A stretch of DNA of 64,000 nucleotides from Boswellia sacra. Taxonomy: Eukaryota > Streptophyta > Magnoliopsida > Sapindales > Burseraceae. The notes under the pieces are model-generated. The model had not been told where the DNA came from. It ran no database searches and saw nothing but the letters and a program-made list of their open reading frames with translations. The position numbers and the translations under genes are program-made. Shown here piece after piece: positions 45,857-57,618 of the stretch. The number at the start of each line of letters is the position of its first letter. Within the stretch, counting starts at the first letter, position 1. The stretch lies in assembly GCA_013180625.2 (NCBI GenBank), contig SNVD02001293.1, forward strand, positions 79,464 through 143,463, written 5' to 3'.

Positions 45857-46974
45857 TGTTATGTAAAATTCCGCAAGTATACAGAATTATAACAAGCAAT
45901 ATAATGATGAGTGAGTATCGTTCCCATGATGATTGGTTATTAACTACTAAAATTGATCTAACTGTGATTTTATTTGAAATAATAAAATTTAAATAACAAA
46001 CTTAAAAGAATTAATTAACTAAATCACTGGAATAAAATTTAATACTAAGTAAAGAAAAACAACATCTAAACTAAATTAAGACAAATTCAATGAATTAAGC
46101 TTTAGGGTATCAGGTTTTACCTAAGTTATCCACTCTATTATTCAATCTAATTTAATTAATGTTCATCAATCTTGTTGCCAACCAATTTCTCTAAGGTATT
46201 TGTTATTCTTTCTCAAGCAATGACAATGTATAATTATAGGGAGAATCACATCTCTATAAACATCAATATATTGAATTGAATGATTAGATTATCAAACTTG
46301 GCTATATCCTAACCCTAGAAAAAGAAATTTAGTTCATAATGTAAAGAAAACAACAAAAAATCATTGAGTGTAGAGGAAGAAGAAAGAACTATAAATTTTG
46401 AAGTTTCCTTCAAGATTCACTATTGAATTGTGCCTCCAATGGTTGTAGCCTGCTTCCTTGCCTCCTAAACACCTCTAATGACGCCTCTGATAACCTAGAA
46501 AAGTCCTAAAATACGTCTATTTATATTCTATAAGAGAAAGAATTTGAATCCAAGTTGAAATAGAATTCTAAAATTTTCCAGAATCGCATTTGCATAGGAG
46601 TGCAAATGGACTTGAGTGGGATCGCAATGTCTCCGTCTTTTTTTGTCCTAATTTTTCTTGATCTTGTGTCATGGTGCCACCTTTCTTGTGTTGGAGTGCC
46701 AAGTTTCTAGTTCTTGAAGCTTATTTTTTTGGATATGACGCCGCTGCGCCATCTTACTAGCACTAGAGCGCCAAGTCTCTAATTTGAAGACCCAAAAATT
46801 TTCCTCTTTTAACCCTTTTTACTCTATTTTTGCTATTATTTATTATGAATAAAACTCCATTCCAAAAAATATGGAATTAACCAAAATAGCACATTATTTT
46901 CCTCTTATTTTACTCAAAAACTAATTAAAAATTAGATTTAAGGTAAATAAATTAGTGAATAAAATTCACTAATA
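45857..46974 (-). repeat. Element D 5' LTR with internal deletion
   Basis: A 1,118-bp partner of 34391-35734. After CACATCTCTAT (46248-46258) it jumps directly to AAACATCAA, omitting about 226 bp present in the 3' LTR. Ends CACTAATA before the duplicated GTTAG. Confidence 0.9.
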
Positions 46975-47253
46975 GTTAGCTATGTGTAATTTATTTAGAG
47001 TAGGAGACAAGTTTTTGTGGAGTTGAAGCTACCGTGTGAGCAATAGAATTTCTTGTTTAGATTGGATTAGAATTTAAATGCTAATGGTTCAGTACAGTCT
47101 ACCTTTGAATTGTTAATTTTTTAATTTCCCTTAATTTAAAATTATATTTAATACAATCCAACATAAAATTCCCGGTTACATGTTACTTCGCTTTAAAACA
47201 ATAAAGTGATCAATTTATTAATTATACCTAGTTAGAATATATAGTGTTAAAGT

Positions 47254-47933
47254 ACATGGATCCTACCTCATCTAATATTTCCTCATCTTTTAATAATCTT
47301 ATGACAAGTGGCAACTATAATATTTTAGGGTCAAGATAGTTTCATTAAATTTTTTTCCTTGTTAAAAACTAAAACACTACCATTTTTGTTTAATGTCTTC
47401 TAATCTTATCCATCTTCTCCCTAAACAACCATATAAAGTTATTAAGAAATTTAGCATTAAGATCGCCCAAACGAAGAGTTAGTAGCAGGCAAAGATAGTG
47501 ATTTTTTTGTTGTTAAAGTAGCAAGAATTTGATTCACGACAATTGCAAGCTTTCATTAAATAGGTAAAAAAAAAACAAAACAAAAAACCCCGATTGCCTA
47601 CCAAGAATTTAATAAAAAAAATCAGTTTATCTTTACTAAACAGAGATCGATTTTTTTATTTGAAAGAATTTGCGTGGATGGGGAGTGAAACAATCGAATT
47701 AATGGGCATTTGAAAGAATTGAAGCTGGTGAGAAGTAGATGAAGAATCAACAGTCTTGTAAAGGTGAAGATACGTTTCGAAGATAAACGGTTGTGTTGTT
47801 TTAGATTATATAAAATTAGGATAAAATAGGAAGAAAATATTTATTTTAATCTTAATGCTTAAATATTACAAGTGTCATGTAGCACTAGATCCTCAAAACC
47901 TTAGATAAAATTAGGTGAGTAGTTGATCCATGT
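47254..47933. mobile_element. MITE-like element with inverted ends
   Basis: The left end ACATGGATC followed by CTACCTCATCTAAT pairs with the right end, which on the opposite strand reads ACATGGATC followed by AACTACTCACCTAAT. Further in, AGTGGCAAC-TATAAT and its inverse ACACTTGTAATATT also pair loosely. No coding sequence. No clear target duplication was found, so the superfamily is open. Confidence 0.6.
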
Positions 47934-48556
47934 CTAGTTTTAAAAACCAAATGCAACATAAACATGCAACATGTTTTGATAAAACAAAGAGACACACAAG
48001 CTTTGTAAACAACCACTAATAATATATATGCTTTTGAAGGTACTATGATTTCCTAAACGTGAGACCAGATACTCCCAATATCTTATTCATTACTTCCTCC
48101 AAACGATGACACATTGGAGGGCTTCAATAATTTGTATGATCTCCTACCTTCCCTTTCCTAAAGAAGGCATTCCTTGAAGCATTGCCGGTAAAGATTTTGT
48201 CATTTCTCTTGTTGACCTCCAAATTTTTTAGGTTATGAAAAACTACACAAGTTTGATATTTCTTCAATCACTCCTCGGCTTTCTTCTTCCTTTGAGAATG
48301 GATATCCAATAAAATCCGCCAATTTCTTAGCATTAAAGTAGATGTCCTCTATCAGATCTTCGTATTTCAGGAATAGTATTTTATGTGGTTGCTTTATGCT
48401 GGACTTCCAATACCCCAATGTATGTTCCCAAATGGGGCCAAACACTTGGACTCCATTACACATCTTGTCGAAAGCTTCTTCGAGTGAAATATGCTCCTTG
48501 TCTTGGTTTTGCAGCTCAAGCAACAAATTCCAATAGGAGATGAATTGGTCCAAAGG

Positions 48557-50030
48557 CAAAGGCTGACCGACGTTGGGATCGAGGGGGCCTAGGCCCCTCC
48601 TAAAAAATTAAAACTCTCTTATACCCCATCAAGTTCTACTAATTTCAAATACACCATTTTATTGAAAAGTACTTAATTTAACTAAATATTACTTTTTTTA
48701 ATTTCTTTTTATTGCAGCCACCTGACCACTGACCTCCGCCACCTAACCGTTTCCTACTACTCTTCTCCCCTGCGAATTGGTACAAAAGAAAAGGCCAGCA
48801 AAAATTTCTTCAAAAGCCAAACGAATTTATATTTTATTATATTTAATATTTTACTCTTTATTTTATACATAAAATTTTAATCAAATTTTTAATGTTTTTA
48901 TCATGTAGTTTTCATGTTCATTTGTTGCCAAAATCTTATTTTTATTTTGCTAAAAATCATATACCTTTTTTATAATAAGTGTAATCGAATACAAGATATA
49001 TAACTAATTATCCTTCCTTTTAAGTAAATTACATCATTATTTTAATTAATTCTTATTACTATATTCTATCAATAAAATTCATGTATATTTTATTAATGCT
49101 TATTTATTTATTTTGATACATTCTTTGGTATAAATACTGTAAAGATTGAATCACGCAATCGAATATGAGATGAATTGATAAACGATAGCTTGCTTGCATG
49201 CATTTAGAAATATATTTTTGATATAATAAGGTAATCATGCAACGTTTTTAAAGCATGAAAACTCGTAGGAGACAATTATAACTTTGTATTTACTTAAGGG
49301 TGGGAATTCGTGTCGTGCATACTGACCCATTTAATTATTCGTGTTAAGACATGAAACACGGATCTAACATGGTTATTAAGCTTGTTACCCACGTGTTGTA
49401 ATTGTGTCATATTTAATTAACATAATTTACTTAATTGTTTAACTTAGTTATGCATAATATATTATATTCTATATATTTATATCAATTAAAATTATTTTTA
49501 GAATATAAACCATTGTTAGTATAAAATATTATTAAAATAATCATAATTTATTATTTTGTAAATTAATTTATTTTATAATATAAAAATTTCAGTTTTATAA
49601 TATATATGTTGTAAGTAGGTAACAATTTATATCATTAAATGAGCTTGCATATTAAGGATAGACAAAATATGTTTAACTATTCATGTCATTAAACGGGTTG
49701 GCATCTTGAACACCTTCAACACAAATCTGACCCATTTATTAATCGTGTATCGTGTTCGTGTTGTATTCATGTCGTGTTCGCGTGTCGTGTCCCAAATTCC
49801 CACCCCTATATTTACTAAATTGTTAAACTATCATATTTTAATATTTTATATTTTGTTTTATTGTGTTAGAACTTATTTTAAGGGATAAGATTCATTATAT
49901 CCCCTATCTATATGTATTTTTTTCTTTAATTTTCAATAAAATTTCTCTTTTTCATTGTTTATCAAAGAAATTATAAAAATTTAAAAATACTAAGGTGTCC
50001 CCCGTTTGCAAAATCCTGGGTCCGCCACTG
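48557..50030. mobile_element. Non-autonomous hAT element in the sulfotransferase
   Basis: A 1,474-bp insertion with the 8-bp target duplication TCCAAAGG (48549-48556 and 50031-50038). The right end on the opposite strand is CAGTGGCGGACCC, the end sequence of plant MYM/TTF-type hATs. The left end CAAAGGCTGACCG is an imperfect inverted match. Removing it joins N-P-L-D to Q-F-I-S-Y-W in frame. It has no transposase. A second MITE sits inside it (49295-49808). Confidence 0.88.
49295..49808. mobile_element. hAT MITE nested in the sulfotransferase hAT
   Basis: 514 bp with ends TAAGGGTGGGAATT and AATTCCCACCCCTA, inverted, and a perfect 8-bp target duplication TATTTACT (49287-49294 and 49809-49816). 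Sub-terminal CGTGTCGTG/ACACG repeats are typical of this hAT MITE type. The middle is very AT-rich and has no coding sequence. Confidence 0.9.
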
Positions 50031-50532
50031 TCCAAAGGGTTCCTACAAATATAAACAATCAACTAGAATTCAAAATGGATTGTGGCAGTGAAGCATACGG
50101 AGCATGTGTTGGAAGAATCCTTGGTGTAATATTGTCTTTGAGATCTTCAACTGTAGGGGACCCCATTTTAGTTTGAAACCGAAGCTCAAGGTGAGGTAAC
50201 AAGTTGTGACGGGATGTATTAAGTAAGGGGTGGATGTTTTCGAATGCATAACGCGACCGATTGACAATGGTAAAAGTGAGAGCCTTTAGCTAAGTTGTGC
50301 CAGATTTAGGAAAGGATGCTAGTATTATTTACGAATCTCGTGCTTGGAAGTGCCTTCGGAAAGAAATGATGCCATGGACAACCCTAGTTGAATACCAAAA
50401 CTCTTCGTATTGATAGAGGTAAGTACCATCCCAGTTCTTCTCTCTGGGAAGCTTTAAGAGCAGTTCTTCAGTCTTACTCTTTTGCTTTTCTTCTGCAGCT
50501 GAACCAACTTCAAAGTCGGCTGTGTTCTCCAT

Positions 50533-51900
50533 AAAAATTTTCGATGTTCAATTGCATATGCTTTAGTGATAATTATATTAGTCACCTGCATGCCTTTTTT
50601 TTTTGAAAAAATTACTATTCACATAAAAAGAAAAAAGATAGTACAATATACGAGGGGCATACCCCAATAAGAGTATTTAGTACTCACAAGTCCAAAAGGA
50701 AATAACAAAGCCCAAAGGCTTCAAACGAATAAACTGAATAAAAGCCAAAGACCCCAAACAAAACGATTGCGCATAGGCCCAAAACCAACCACAACATAGC
50801 CAAGATCACTCAAACAATAAAAACAAAAGGGCGTATTAGCCCAATCTAGCAAAATAAAGTCCAAGAAAACAAACTAATGATGAAGACCCCATATGGCACG
50901 AAGTTGAGGAGTGATCACATACTTGGCCTCCAAGGTTAGAAGCCGAGAGCGAACCAAGGTAAAAATCTCATCAATCACCTGACGACAAGTCCGACGACGC
51001 TGCTGATACACACGATCATTCCTCTCATACCATAGAAAATAAACTGTGGCAGAAAAGACCAAACGTGCAAGGATATGCTCAAAATTCTTTCTGCCCTGAA
51101 GATGAAGAGAAGCCCAATGAAATAGAGTGAGCCAATCAGAAGATAGCCAAACAATGAGAGTCTTAGCTGTAATCTCCTCCCATACAGAAGACGCGAAAGG
51201 ACATCTAAAGAAAAGATACTCATGAGTCTCATTTGCTGAGGCACAGAGAACACAGCCCGAAGAGGATAACATGCCATGACGCTATAATCGATCCATAGTA
51301 CGAAGACGACCCAAGGAGGCAAGCCAAAGAATAAAAGAGTGTCTTGGAACATGGCCAGGGAACCAAAGAAGATGATGAAATGAATTCATGGCTCGTCTAC
51401 TCCGTAAAAACTCCCATGCTGAGGCAAAGGAGAAAACTCCAGAGGTGTGGCCCTTCCAAACAATACGATCAAGAGTCCCCATCATAGGCCGGAAGTTGAT
51501 AGAATCCTGCATGCCATTCTCATGATTAACTAATATGATTATTTTATTTTGATATGGTTGATTGATTGGAATGACTTTAGTTTTTTTTTTTTAATAAGAA
51601 AATGTCACATGCTATATATACCATAACAAAATATAGATTAATTAGCTATAAAAAATGTTGCCGATTTTGAAAATGAGTGTAGTAGGTGACGAGAGCAGTA
51701 AGTGTAATTATTAGTGTTATCATATATTATTTTATTATACGTGAAGTGGATATAATATTTTAAAACATAAAAATTCGAAATAAATTAAAGTTAATTACTG
51801 CATGATGTGAACCGCTTTATGATTCACTGAAATGGTAAACGGCATGTAGCGGTGACATTGCATAAGATGATGAAGCTAAATGTGTATTTAACCTGTTCAT
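50533..51900 (-). repeat. Sulfotransferase 5'-flank repeat, copy 2
   Basis: The 5' flank of the sulfotransferase pseudogene, homologous to 26503-27200 and 58445-61222. A truncated LINE (50595-51505) sits inside it. Homology to the other copies continues on the far side from 51515 to about 51890. Confidence 0.8.
50595..51505 (-). mobile_element. 5'-truncated LINE, same family as 15447-20909
   Basis: 911 bp flanked by the 10-bp duplication CCTGCATGCC (50585-50594 and 51506-51515), with a poly-A tail seen as poly-T at 50595. It carries only the end of ORF2: the zf-RVT domain with P-R-H-S-F-I-L-W-L, C-V-L-C and H-E-Y-L-F-F-R-C-P-F, then W-Y-E-R-N-D-R-V-Y-Q-Q and the end I-W-G-L-H-H. One stop near 51281 breaks it; otherwise the frame is intact, better than in the longer copy. 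Truncation at the 5' end is the usual outcome of LINE target-primed reverse transcription. Confidence 0.93.
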
Positions 51901-52179
51901 TCTATTACACTTGAGCTATAGTATTATTTCAGCCGATCACTTATTTATTTAACTTGTGTAACATTTATGATTTAGGATCCTCTATTCACTTAAATTAAGA
52001 AATTTTTTTATGTTCGAGCATATAAACTTTATTCATAATTATATTAGTCATGTATGCTTGACAGACACTTCTTTAGAGTGAGCTATAATCCTCTACTCAT
52101 CTCATTTTATTTTACTTTTGAAGTTTTGTTGACATGTGGATTTTAATATTAATAAATGTTTGAGATGTATAAATATATA
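51901..52179. other. AT-rich spacer before the MYM-type hAT
   Basis: No gene or repeat recognised; ends with the 8-bp AATATATA target copy at 52172-52179. Confidence 0.5.
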
Positions 52180-52300
52180 CAAGAACAGAGCCAGAAATTT
52201 CACCAAGGAGGGGCAATAAATTAAAGAACAATAGTTATAATAATTTTTCTCAAGTAATAAATATGAATACTTAATAAAAGTTCATAAAATATTTATTGAT

Positions 52301-54648
52301 CTATAACTGTCCACGACGCTTTTTCATATTTTGAAAGCGTTGTACAATAATTTCATTTTCAATACTATTAGCTATATCTTTCTCTATATATACAATTAAA
52401 CTATCATTCACCCATTGGTCATTCATCCGATTTCGTAATCGATTCTTCACAATATTCATAGCTGAAAATACCCTCTCCACAGTAGTTGTAGTAACAGGTA
52501 GGATCAAAGCCAAAGTCACAAGCATGTAAACTAGTGGATATACCTTATCCCTTTTAATTTCAACCATACGCCTTGCAAGATCACCAATCCCTTTCAATCT
52601 TGAAAACTCAACACTAGAATGCATATTCATAATATAAGTATCAAGTTGAAACTCAAGTGCCATAAGCTCTATTGTAGAGAATTCTTTAGGATAAAATTGT
52701 TCAAAACGTATAAGTTTTTTCTTATCAAAAGCAGAAAATGATTCATTTGGACATAGACATGCCACACAAAGAAGTAACTCAATGTTTGCCTCATTAAAAC
52801 GATTATTCAACTCTTGAAGTTGCATATCTAAAATGGAATAAAATAGCTCAACACGGTAATGATGCAAGTTTGTGATTTCTTGAGCTTTGCGTTGTGATCG
52901 CCATGGATTTAGATACACATCCTCCATCTTTGGAACATGAACACAATGTTTGACACAAAAAGAAGTAACTTCATCAAGCAAAGAATCCCACCCACTTTCT
53001 CTCATTGTTTGCAACCGTTGTTTGCAGAATCTAACCAACATCATCGCATTCACAATGTCTTGATCCCTTCTTTGTAACGCTTGTGACAATTCATTTGTGA
53101 CACCTATTATATCTTTCATCAAATGAAGAGTAAACACAATATCAAATGATTGCCACCACATTAGCAATTTCTTTGCTTCATATTTTTTATTATCATTTGC
53201 TCCATCATCAGCAACTATTTCAAGGACATCAATTATCGCTGAAAACATATGAATTATGCTCACTAAAGTACCAAAATGTGAACCCCACCTTGTATCACCA
53301 CAACAATGTAGTCTCTTGCTTTAATCCTTGCCCACTTGGAAGACTACAATCATTGAGTGCTTGGATAAGCTCAATAGTCGTTTCTCTTGAAGAATATCAC
53401 GACGTTTAGATGATGCCCCAACAACATTCACAATATTATTAATAACACTAAAAAGAGTATCAACATCACCATGATTCCTTGCAACAGCAACTAACGCTAA
53501 TTGAAGTTGGTGAGAGAAATAATGAATATAATAAGCACAACTATTCTCATTCATAATTAATGCTTTAAGACAATTAATCTCACCTTCATACTACTAGCTC
53601 TGTCATAACCTTGCCCATGCAATCTAGAGATGCTTAATCCATGCCTTGAAAATAGGTTATCCAGTGATGCTTTAAGTGAAAGAGCAGTAGTACGAGCAAC
53701 ATGCTCAATTCCTATGAACCACTCAACTACAAGTCCATTCGAATCCACATAACGTAATACTACAGCCTTGCTCTTTCATTGATATATCCCGAGATTCATC
53801 AACCAAAATGGAAAACAATGTATCACCCATCTCTTTAACAATGGCATTAGTGGTCTCAACTGCAACAGCTTTAACAATGTCTTTTTGAATCTCAGGAGAT
53901 GTCAATTTGAGGTTATCAGGAGCATTTTTCAATGTAACAGCTTTAATATTCTCATTATGATCAGCAAGGAATTGTAAAAGCTCAAGAAAGTTACCTGGAT
54001 TGCATGAATCTTCAAATTCATCATTACCCTAAAAAGCAAGCCCTTGTTTTAAAAGAAATCGAACGCAATCAATAGAAGCAATCAAACGAGTTCGATACTC
54101 ACTTCGAGCTTGATCCGAATGCTTGGAGAAAAATGTTTCAATATGTTGGTTTTGATTCATTAATGCTTCATAACTTCTCCTAGCTTCATTGTGAATACTA
54201 GTTGGACCTCCAACATGTTGTCTAAGCTTTTCTTTCTTCTTCCAATTGGAAAAGCCTTCACCAACAAAACACTCACCACCTCTTTGATCACCTATTTGTG
54301 GCTTGAAAAGATAACAATAAAGACAAAATGCCGCATTCTTTGCTATACTATACTCCAACCAACCGGGATATTCATTTAATAAAGAAAAAACAAATCGTCT
54401 TGATAGTTATCCAAATTTTTTGAAAGGAAACTCATGGTCTCTAGGCTGACATGGACCCTTTTGCAATTATGCCCTTCAAACTTGATCTCGAATATTTGGA
54501 TTATAATCTAAAATCCGAGGTTGTAAACCATAGCAAGATTAGATAAAATGGTTTCCACATCGTCTTTTGAACCATCTTGATTTGAACTATCTTGATTTGT
54601 CTCTAACGGAGGCGGTGATGTTGACTTTCTTTTGAAATATTTCTCCAT
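52301..54648 (-). pseudogene. MYM/TTF-type hAT transposase (frameshifted)
   Basis: The start is the ATG at 54648 (M-E-K-Y-F-K-R-K-S), the usual first residues of this plant family. After a decayed stretch comes the TTF-like zinc region (F-C-L-Y-C-Y-L-F, then G-F-S-N-W-K-K-K) at 54358-54029. A DUF4371 part follows at 53932-53723 (G-D-T-L-F-S-I-L-V-D-E-S-R-D-I-S), then R-L-H-G-Q-G-Y-D at about 53610 and Y-I-H-Y-F-S-H-Q-L-Q-L-A-L near 53530. The last 320 codons (53263-52301) are open and hold the hAT dimerisation domain: P-V-T-T-T-T-V-E-R-V-F-S-A-M near 52480 and K-N-R-L-R-N-R-M. Frame changes near 54360, 54030, 53750, 53555 and 53320 disable it. This lineage could have mobilised the CAGTGGCGGA element at 48557, but that is inference. 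Confidence 0.92.
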
Positions 54649-54859
54649 CACTACATCAAATTAAATAAAATAGCATAATAAATAAAAGTTTAAAAAAAAT
54701 GACTTTGCTTTCGTTATTATAAAATTTCAAATAAGATATAGAAGGTTAGAATGAGAAATAGAAAGAGAGATGGAAAGAAAGTAGTTAACTAGAGAAAAAG
54801 AAAAAAAAGATGAAAAAGAGAAAATTAGAAGGACAAACTAATATTTATTAATTCATATT

Positions 54860-56267
54860 TGATAGGTGTCTATTTATGTATTACTTTTATATCAATTCGT
54901 CCATGTTTCTTTGCTATATTCCGTGGTATTTTTATGTTTTTGTGTGTTTTGATGTTTGTAGGAGTTTTGGAGCAACTTGCACAAAAATGGAGTAAAACCC
55001 TTCATTTTCACCTCTGCTAGTCAGTGATCTTCTCGGATTTAATTGTATTGATATACAATGAACCCGATGACATATTATATACCGTTGGAAAGCTCTCGAA
55101 GTCTATTTTCTGGAGAAATTTACGGTTTATAAATCCATTCAGTGTACCAAAAGTTGTAATCAAAACAGTGTGAGATGTATAGAAATATAATTCCACAAGT
55201 CACTGTAGCATGTATAATACGGGACACTGTAGCAGGTTACTGTAGCAGAGTATTTAAACACATTTTAGGGTTTTATTTTGAACTTGAAGAGGGGAGAACG
55301 TGGAGGAGGCTGCATCTTTGGATTTCTCTCATCTCTTGGAGTTCTTGAAGGAGATTGAAGGCTTGGAAAGAGGAAGAACTACAAATCCTAAGAGATTTCA
55401 TCAAATTTGCTAAGTTTTCCCTTTCCCTTTCATTTTCTGGAATGTCTCCATATTGTATTGTATTTGTATTCTATCTGAATATGTGTAACTAAATCTGAAT
55501 TGGTTGAGGGTGATTTCAAAGCCCTTGATATGGTTTTTGTGAATTGATTGTGCAAGGAATTGTTATCCAATTCTCTAATTGAAGTTGCTTGTATTTTCCC
55601 ATGTTTAATGCTTATGATTGCTTGCTGGATTGTATTTGGGTGGCCAACTGAATATAATCTGGATATTGTCTATTGCTAGACTAGAAATCTTGATCCGTAA
55701 TTGTCTTGAATTTCTAATCATTAGTAGCAAAATTGTGATCAGAGATTGCAATTGGAGAATATAACCTAAGTTAAATAATCCGAGCTTGTGTGTTTATTGC
55801 TTAGATCAACCTATCTTTCTTTTCATAATGCATCCATTGAATTAAATTTAGAGAGCTTGTTCTAGGTTGTTTAATGGATAGAGATTAAATAAAGAGCCTG
55901 TTTTATTTAACAACAAAGTAAGGAAAGATTGGGATAACAGAGCTTGTTGTTATCTACGGTTGATAACTTCAATGCTGTAATTGGATGACAATTCTACATT
56001 AATTCGCAAATCCATATCTTGTGGTAGAGAAGGATCCCTTAACCAGCTTTCTCCCATTGATTTTTCATTCAAATTTACTTTCTGTTTTGTTATTCTTTAC
56101 TTGCATTCTTATTTCATTTAGTAAATCATTCAACAAAAATCCCCCCTGTTTAGTTTATTGTTGCTGGAAATAACAAATTCAATTAGAATCAATCCTCGTG
56201 GGAACGATATCTACTTATCACTTTATTACTTGTGCGACTAGTATACTTGCTAGTTTCGAACGCATCA
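54860..56267 (+). mobile_element. Solo Athila LTR (element A family)
   Basis: 1,408 bp, TGATAGG...CGCATCA in sense, with the 5-bp target duplication ATATT (54855-54859 and 56268-56272). It is the reverse complement of 5794-7213 and 62258-63668. No internal sequence is present, so it formed by recombination between two LTRs. It lies in the 5' region of the MYM-type hAT. Confidence 0.95.
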
Positions 56268-56272
56268 ATATT

Positions 56273-57427
56273 CAAAATCTAGAAAACATAACAATCAAAA
56301 AGACTTTTATATTCAAAAACCTTAAAAGAGAAGGAAAAAAAGAAGAAGCACATAACTTAAGATTAATCCCAATTTTAACACAAATTAAAATCTTTAAAGT
56401 ATATTTAGCTTGTCCTACATCACAAAGTAGCTAACATAAACGCAAATGACAAAGACAACCAATGATGGTCCAATTAAATTTCAAATGGTGGTCAAAAAAT
56501 GTAATTACATCTAGAACTAATGATGGTCCAAATTTCATGTTATGCCATTGGTTTCCCAAATTCATTTAACTCTTTATGTGATTATAATCAAAATAAAACA
56601 TTTCAAGAAAAAAACCATAATAAATCAAGGAGTAAAAATAAGAAATAAATAGGAAAATGGAAGTGAAAACTCAAAACCATGTGCATTTTGTTTTAATTTT
56701 TTAATTCTAATAAACTAATTAATATAAATTTAGTTAAACACATATATACGACCTATATCTAATTCTATTATTCTAATGCTAACCAATAAATTTCAAATAT
56801 AAATACAACAGATTTTAAGTTTATAATCAAAATAAAAAAGTTCAAAAAATCCCTAATAAATCCAAAGCATTCCTAAATAAATAATAAATGTGATAATAGA
56901 AGTGAATAAAACTAAATATTTAGCCCTTAAAGTAGAAATTTTATTTACCTAATTATTTTTTGTTGAATGGAATTTGGGGAAGAAGAGGTGAAGAGAGGTT
57001 GAATGTAGCTTGGAGCCTTGGACGCTGGTTGCTGCTGCTGGAGTGCACTGGTAGCACTGCTTTCCTTTGGAATGGCGTGTTAAGGAAGACTGGAGGTAAG
57101 AGAATGATGATTTTATTTTACTTGTTTTTAAAGAAAAAATATAATTCTTTTTAAGTTTTTGTTATTTGCCAAAGAGAAGTCATAACATATGGGCTTTAGT
57201 TGTTTTTATTTGTACTAGGCCTTACATTTTAGTTGTTGTTATTTGCATTGGGCTTTAATTTTTTTTTTTTTTTTGGTTAACTTGGGACTTGGGTTTTATA
57301 CTTCACATTTGGCCATGGGTTTAAAGGTAAATAAATATTATAAGCAGGGGCAATATGATCATTTTACAAATTCATATACACAGCATTCAGAAATTTTCAA
57401 AAGCCCAAGAGGGGCAATCCGTCCCTG
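56273..57427 (-). other. 5' non-coding part of the MYM-type hAT
   Basis: AT-rich DNA continuing the hAT beyond the solo LTR. A GC-richer patch at 56965-57090 (plus strand GAAGAAGAGG and CTGCTGCTGG) may be the untranslated first exon or promoter region. No coding sequence recognised. Confidence 0.5.
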
Positions 57428-57433
57428 AATATA

Positions 57434-57437
<4 letters not shown>

Positions 57438-57472
<35 letters not shown>
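57438..57472. repeat. (GT)n microsatellite
   Basis: About 17 GT units directly beside the hAT target duplication. Confidence 0.95.
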
Positions 57473-57473
<1 letters not shown>

Positions 57474-57618
57474 TTATTGCTCATCATTAATATTTTTTCT
57501 ACAAACACCATCAAATCTTTATAAAATCATGAAATAAAGTTGACATGAGGAGAGGATCCTTGTTTAGAGTATTTTAAGAAGATTTTTTGCTTTAATAGTC
57601 CTATTGATCTCTGAATAG

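Larger units (their letters stand above)
34391..46974 (-). mobile_element. Athila-type Ty3/gypsy retrotransposon D, complete ends
   Basis: A 12.6-kb element read right to left with 5-bp target duplication GTTAG (34386-34390 and 46975-46979). LTRs at 34391-35734 and 45857-46974, primer site 45833-45850, gag, protease, reverse transcriptase, RNase H, integrase, then a long spacer with an extra ORF (37417-38625) and a polypurine tract. The 5' LTR has lost about 226 bp relative to the 3' LTR. Pol is frameshifted and the integrase badly decayed, so it is inactive. Confidence 0.93.
48043..50532 (-). pseudogene. Cytosolic sulfotransferase pseudogene (single exon, split by hAT)
   Basis: Without the insertion this is about 1,008 bp, or 335 codons, the usual size for a plant cytosolic sulfotransferase, which moves sulfate from PAPS to small hydroxylated molecules such as flavonols or hormones. 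From the ATG at 50532 (M-E-N-T-A-D) it reads L-P-R-E-K-N-W-D-G-T-Y-L-Y-Q-Y, F-W-Y-S-T and the PAPS-binding S-F-P-K-S-G-T-T (50310). Further on come I-V-Y-I-C-R-N-P-L-D, F-G-P-I-W-E-H-T-L-G-Y-W, L-F-L-K-Y-E-D-L and R-K-G-K-V-G-D, the second PAPS motif, near 48150. It ends G-V-S-G-L-T-F at 48043. Lesions: TAA after R-D-S, TAG in place of the W after G-T-T, a frameshift near 50060, the hAT insertion, a frameshift near 48235 and a TGA near 48115. No intron, as in most plant sulfotransferases. The substrate cannot be inferred. Confidence 0.93.
52180..57427 (-). mobile_element. MYM/TTF-type hAT transposon with solo LTR inside
   Basis: The ends are CAAGAACAGA at the left and, on the opposite strand, CAGGGACGGA at the right, a 10-bp imperfect inverted repeat, with the 8-bp target duplication AATATATA (52172-52179 and 57428-57435). 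Next to both ends lies the word GAGGGGCAAT. It codes on the minus strand for a hAT transposase (52301-54648). A solo Athila LTR (54860-56267) lies in its 5' region. Without that insertion the element is about 3.8 kb. Confidence 0.88.
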
